A stretch of DNA of 10,847 bases from an uncultured Opitutaceae bacterium (lineage in GTDB: Bacteria > Verrucomicrobiota > Verrucomicrobiia > Opitutales > Opitutaceae), in assembly GCA_937902865.1 (NCBI GenBank), contig CALFNJ010000133.1, positions 1 through 10,847 on the forward strand, given 5' to 3'. Positions 8,254-10,847 of the stretch are shown here, piece after piece. Below the pieces are notes generated by a model. That model did no database searches. It saw nothing but the letters and a program-made list of their open reading frames with translations, and was not told where the DNA came from. The translations under genes and the position numbers were made by a program. The first letter of the stretch is position 1. Every line of letters starts with the position of its first letter.

Positions 8254-9174
8254 TTACTGCGCGCTGCTGACGTCGTGGAGCTTGACGTCGACTCTCACCG
8301 AATCGGTGCGGTGGTCGGGCCGGGCGATCATGCGCACGCGGCCGAGCGCGGCCATGACCGCGCGGTCGAAATCCTCGTTGCCGGAGGAAGACGTGATCTT
8401 CCCGTTGATGACGCTGCCCGTGGAGGTGATGGTGGCGGTGACGGTCGCAACCAGGCTGTCGCTCACGCCGGGCGGCGGTTCGAGCGCCTTGAAGAGGCGG
8501 TCCTTGAACATCGCGTAATAGGCCAGCATGAGATCGCTCTCCTCGCGCGTCATCGCCGAGCCGCCGGCGCCGCCGACCATGTTCGCCGTCGAGCCTCCGG
8601 CCACGCCTTTCGGAATGCCCATGCCCGTGACCTGGGGAATCTTGGCCGCCGGTCCGGGCTTCACGGTAGGATTGGACTTCCCCTTGTTCAGCTTGTCGAA
8701 CTGCTCCTTCGTCAGCTGCGCCCGCGCCTCGGCCTCCGCCTTTTTCTTCTCCTCGGTCCGGATCTTCTGGATGGTCTGCGCGTTCTTTCGCTCGATCGTA
8801 CGCACGGTCTTCGTGAGATCGGGCGTGGGCGTGGGCTTCGCGACCGGAGGAGCCGGAGTCGGCGCCACCGCCTCGATCGGCGCCGGTGGCGGCGTGGCGG
8901 GCTCGGGCTCAGCCACAGGCGGCGTCGGAGCGGGCTCGTTCTTCGGCGCCGGCGGAGTGTCCAGCTTGACCGCGTCGGGCGAACCGAGGGCGGGTGCCAC
9001 GGTCGCGCCGATGTTATCTCCCTCGCCCTTCACGAGCTCGATGATGGGCGACTCATCCTTCACCCGATGCCCGAGGACAAAGGTGAACAGCAGCAGCAGC
9101 GCGATCACCCCCCCATGCAGCAGCGTGGAAAACAGGACGGCGCTGGGATAGCGGTTGGTGGCGACGGCGCTCAC
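8254..9174 (-). CDS. TonB/TolA-like energy transducer
   Basis: This 306-residue protein has the layout of a TonB or TolA energy transducer. A short cytoplasmic N-terminus is followed by one membrane anchor (about 13-36, AVLFSTLLHGGVIALLLL). A Pro/Ala-rich periplasmic spacer covers about 70-120, a charged helical stretch of Lys/Glu/Ala about 120-165, and a C-terminal TonB-like domain about 215-306 (SGNEDFDRAVMAALGRVRM). It would carry proton-motive-force energy from ExbB/ExbD to outer-membrane partners. The start is GTG at 9174, preceded by CCCGCC and no Shine-Dalgarno. It is last in the exbB-exbD-tonB unit, 49 bp after exbD. The Lys/Glu helix recalls TolA, but no tolB or pal follows, so the TonB or TolA assignment stays open. 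Confidence 0.88.
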   Translation of the reverse strand: MSAVATNRYPSAVLFSTLLHGGVIALLLLFTFVLGHRVKDESPIIELVKGEGDNIGATVAPALGSPDAVKLDTPPAPKNEPAPTPPVAEPEPATPPPAPIEAVAPTPAPPVAKPTPTPDLTKTVRTIERKNAQTIQKIRTEEKKKAEAEARAQLTKEQFDKLNKGKSNPTVKPGPAAKIPQVTGMGIPKGVAGGSTANMVGGAGGSAMTREESDLMLAYYAMFKDRLFKALEPPPGVSDSLVATVTATITSTGSVINGKITSSSGNEDFDRAVMAALGRVRMIARPDHRTDSVRVDVKLHDVSSAQ

Positions 9175-9223
9175 GGCGGGAATGACGCGGGAACGGCGAA
9201 AAACTTAGACGTTGGAACCGGAG

Positions 9224-9661
9224 TCAGCGCTTGGGCGCGACCTGGGTGGGAAACGTGACTCGGTTGAGGTTGTGCGCCTGCAACTCGGCCATCAGCGGCA
9301 GCCACTGCTGGGCGGTGGCGTTGGCGTCGATCTGGATGCGGAAAACCGGCGGCTTCGGCTTCTCCTGCTCGAACTTGGTCAGCTCCGTGCTGAGCTGCGC
9401 CATGGTGAGGTTGCGCGTGCCGAGGAAATAGGTGCCATCGGCCTTGACCGTGAGCGACTCGTAGCGCGTGGAAGGATCCGGCTTCGCCTGCGGCCGCTGC
9501 GCGTCGACCGGCAGGTTCACGGGGACCGTCTGCTCCTGGTTGATGCTCGCGGTCGCGATCATGAAGATGATCAGGAGCGTGAACCCGAGATCGATCAGGT
9601 TCGTGACGTTGAGCTCCGCGATCGGATGGGCCGAACGGTGGCGTCGAAAGGTGCGGGCCAT
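9224..9661 (-). CDS. exbD: ExbD/TolR biopolymer transport protein
   Basis: This 145-residue protein is the small proton-channel subunit of an ExbB-ExbD (TolQ-TolR) motor in the inner membrane. A short basic N-terminus is followed by one membrane helix (about 22-41, LIDLGFTLLIIFMIATASI). The helix carries the essential acidic residue, Asp24, in the family motif NVTxLID...LLIIFM. The position after NVT is Asn rather than the Pro common in proteobacterial homologues. Residues 42-145 form the periplasmic domain. The ATG at 9661 begins 35 bp after the exbB stop; CACCGCC and no Shine-Dalgarno precede it. It functions with the genes on either side. Confidence 0.93.
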   Translation of the reverse strand: MARTFRRHRSAHPIAELNVTNLIDLGFTLLIIFMIATASINQEQTVPVNLPVDAQRPQAKPDPSTRYESLTVKADGTYFLGTRNLTMAQLSTELTKFEQEKPKPPVFRIQIDANATAQQWLPLMAELQAHNLNRVTFPTQVAPKR

Positions 9662-9696
9662 GGCGGTGAGTGCTTCCCGGGTTGCTTGCTCTTACT

Positions 9697-10395
9697 TCAC
9701 TTCTTGCTCTCGAGTTCGATCCGGTCGGCCAGGGCGCTGGCGTAATTTTCCAGCTCGGTGATCAGCCGCTTGGTGTTTGCGAACAGGTAATTGTAGCCGA
9801 AGACCGACGGGATCGCGACGAGCAGGCCGGCGATGGTCGTGAGCAGCGCCGCGGTGACGCCGGGAGCGAGGTCCTTGATGCCGCCCGCGCCGCTGGAAAC
9901 CGCTTCACTGAAGGCGGTCATGACGCCCCACACCGTGCCGAGCAGGCCGAGGAACGGCGCGCCGGAAACGATCGAAGCGAGAAAGACCATGCTCGATTCA
10001 TAGCGGAGAATCTGCCGCGCGAGCGCGCGCTGGAGCGCGTTCTCGGCGTGCTCGAGGCGGGCGCGGAGCGTGTCCTCGCCCTTTTCCTGGCCGATCGCCG
10101 CCGCGCGCCAGTAGGCCTCGACGGCATCGGCGAACAGATCCGCATACGGAATGGAGCGCTGCTGCCGCGCCGCCTCGGGCTGGTCGAGCAGCGTCCGCTC
10201 GCCGCGCAGCTGCTGTTCAAAGCGGAGGTTGAGGTTGCGGAGGTCCTTCAGGTCGCGGTGCTTTCCCCACATGATCGCCCAGGCGATGACGCTGAAAACG
10301 CCGAGGAGGACGGTGATCACCTGGCCGACCGGATCGCACCGGATGAAGACCTCGACGATGTTGACGACGGCGAAAACGGGAAGCGGCGCGAGCAT
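9697..10395 (-). CDS. exbB: ExbB/TolQ/MotA-type proton channel protein
   Basis: This 232-residue inner-membrane protein is the ExbB/TolQ channel subunit that drives the TonB-like transducer. The first membrane segment lies at about 22-43 (VITVLLGVFSVIAWAIMW). A large cytoplasmic loop of about 95 residues follows. The two conserved C-terminal segments are present: FLASIVSGAPFLGLLGTVWG with VMTAF, and APGVTAALLTTIAGLLVAIP with SVFGYNYL, both typical of the family. The ATG at 10395 was chosen because it gives the usual short N-terminus; 50 further in-frame residues upstream run through repeat DNA. A TTG 12 codons upstream is possible but less likely. It is first in the exbB-exbD-tonB unit and diverges from tmk. 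Confidence 0.93.
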   Translation of the reverse strand: MLAPLPVFAVVNIVEVFIRCDPVGQVITVLLGVFSVIAWAIMWGKHRDLKDLRNLNLRFEQQLRGERTLLDQPEAARQQRSIPYADLFADAVEAYWRAAAIGQEKGEDTLRARLEHAENALQRALARQILRYESSMVFLASIVSGAPFLGLLGTVWGVMTAFSEAVSSGAGGIKDLAPGVTAALLTTIAGLLVAIPSVFGYNYLFANTKRLITELENYASALADRIELESKK

Positions 10396-10470
10396 GCCGT
10401 GAGAGTTGGCGAGTTTGACGGAGCCGTTCAACGGAAATTCCCTGAAGTTTCGCTGTCGGCGGAGGAAAAA

Positions 10471-10498
10471 TTCAGAAGCTAGGAAACCACGACAAACC
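10471..10498 (+). repeat. Unpaired octad array of the GAAGCCAG type
   Basis: After TTCA, three 8-bp units follow: GAAGCTAG, GAAACCAC and GACAAACC. The first two closely match the left arm of the repeat at 5285-5314. No inverted partner is found on the other side of element F, which starts 4 bp further on. It lies in the 5' region of exbB. Confidence 0.65.
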
Positions 10499-10501
10499 TT
10501 T

Positions 10502-10602
10502 CGGAATTTCACCACAGAGACACGGAGGCACCGAGACCGATCCACGAGCTGAAATTCGGAACGGATTTCTCTGTGCCTCCGTGTCTCTGTGGTGAAATTC
10601 CG
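10502..10602. repeat. Perfect 30-bp inverted repeat with octad units (element F)
   Basis: The arms at 10502-10531 and 10573-10602 are perfect inverted copies over 30 bp, with pairing resuming for 4 bp after one mismatch. The arms consist of 8-bp units: CACAGAGA, CACGGAGG and CACCGAGA on the left, and the complements of CACAGAGA, CACGGAGG, CACAGAGA on the right. The spacer is about 40 bp and includes a further GAAATTCGG resembling the arm tips. It lies between divergent genes, so it is not at the 3' end of either neighbour. Confidence 0.92.
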
Positions 10603-10671
10603 TTCCGAGATTTGGCCGTGAAACTTTGCTCGCCAACCGGCAACAATCCGCCCGAAATCGGATCAGCCACC

Positions 10672-10847
10672 ATGCCATCCAAGTCCCAAACACCCACCGG
10701 CAAACTCATCTCCTTCGAAGGCTCCGAGGGCAGCGGCAAGTCGACCCAGATCGGCCGCCTCGCGGCCCATCTCCAGAAGACCCATCGCGAGGTGCTGTCG
10801 ACGCGGGAGCCCGGCGGCACGGAGATCGGCGAGCAGATCCGCAATAT
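10672..10847 (+). CDS. tmk: Thymidylate kinase (5' part, continues beyond window)
   Basis: The first 58 codons of dTMP kinase are present. This cytoplasmic enzyme phosphorylates dTMP to dTDP for DNA synthesis. The P-loop is FEGSEGSGKST (about residues 15-25, with Lys23), and TREPGGT (44-50) is the diagnostic Tmk motif with the conserved Arg and Glu; EIGEQIRN follows as expected. The ATG at 10672 gives a normal short N-terminus; GCCACC precedes it and there is no Shine-Dalgarno. It is divergent from exbB with a 276-bp gap holding two repeat elements. The 3' end is outside the window. Confidence 0.95.
   Translation, partial: MPSKSQTPTGKLISFEGSEGSGKSTQIGRLAAHLQKTHREVLSTREPGGTEIGEQIRN

Noticed and set aside
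10603..10671. Promoter elements for tmk, exbB, opgG and the tRNA
   Set aside because: Weak TTG-type and AT-containing hexamers can be picked out, but spacing and match were too poor to call.

Overview
This is a GC-rich Gram-negative bacterial chromosome segment with ordinary housekeeping and envelope genes. It contains no phage, plasmid or CRISPR signature. Osmoregulated periplasmic glucan genes (opgG, opgH), an ExbB/ExbD/TonB-type energy-transduction set, a GlgX-type debranching enzyme and thymidylate kinase indicate a diderm cell. High GC, no Shine-Dalgarno motif at any of the eight visible starts, and intergenic gaps full of short periodic inverted repeats fit a Verrucomicrobiota lineage such as Opitutaceae. 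That placement is inference from overall impression, not a search result.

Layout from left to right: the 3' part of a DJ-1/PfpI-family gene (+, 1-452); a convergent gap holding a hairpin; glgX (-, 544-2712); a 329-bp composite repeat gap; opgH/mdoH (-, 3042-5270), whose coding sequence contains an in-frame REP-like inverted repeat; a 220-bp gap with a nested inverted repeat; an unrecognised 186-residue tail-anchored protein (-, 5491-6051), whose start overlaps the stop of opgG/mdoG (-, 6048-7565) as ATGA; a gap with heptad repeats; tRNA-Ala(GGC) (-, 7835-7910); a 343-bp gap with a long cruciform repeat; a tonB/tolA-like gene, exbD and exbB (all -, read in the order exbB-exbD-tonB, 10395 to 8254); a divergent gap with a 30-bp perfect inverted repeat; and the 5' end of tmk (+, 10672 onward).

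How the genes work together: opgG, the 186-residue gene and opgH look like one glucan-synthesis unit. OpgH makes and exports the beta-1,2 glucan backbone across the inner membrane, OpgG processes it in the periplasm, and the middle protein is a candidate inner-membrane partner. The exbB-exbD-tonB set couples the proton-motive force to the outer membrane. GlgX acts separately on cytoplasmic glycogen.

The most unusual content lies between the genes. All six gaps longer than about 80 bp contain an inverted repeat. In at least four of them (453-543 approximately, and 2713-3041, 5271-5490, 10396-10671 clearly) the arms are built from degenerate 7- or 8-bp tandem units, and the tRNA gap carries two 7-bp arrays. 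Several unrelated unit families occur side by side or nested. A different REP-like pair lies inside opgH and adds 25 codons exactly in frame. No promoter could be called with confidence anywhere in the window.
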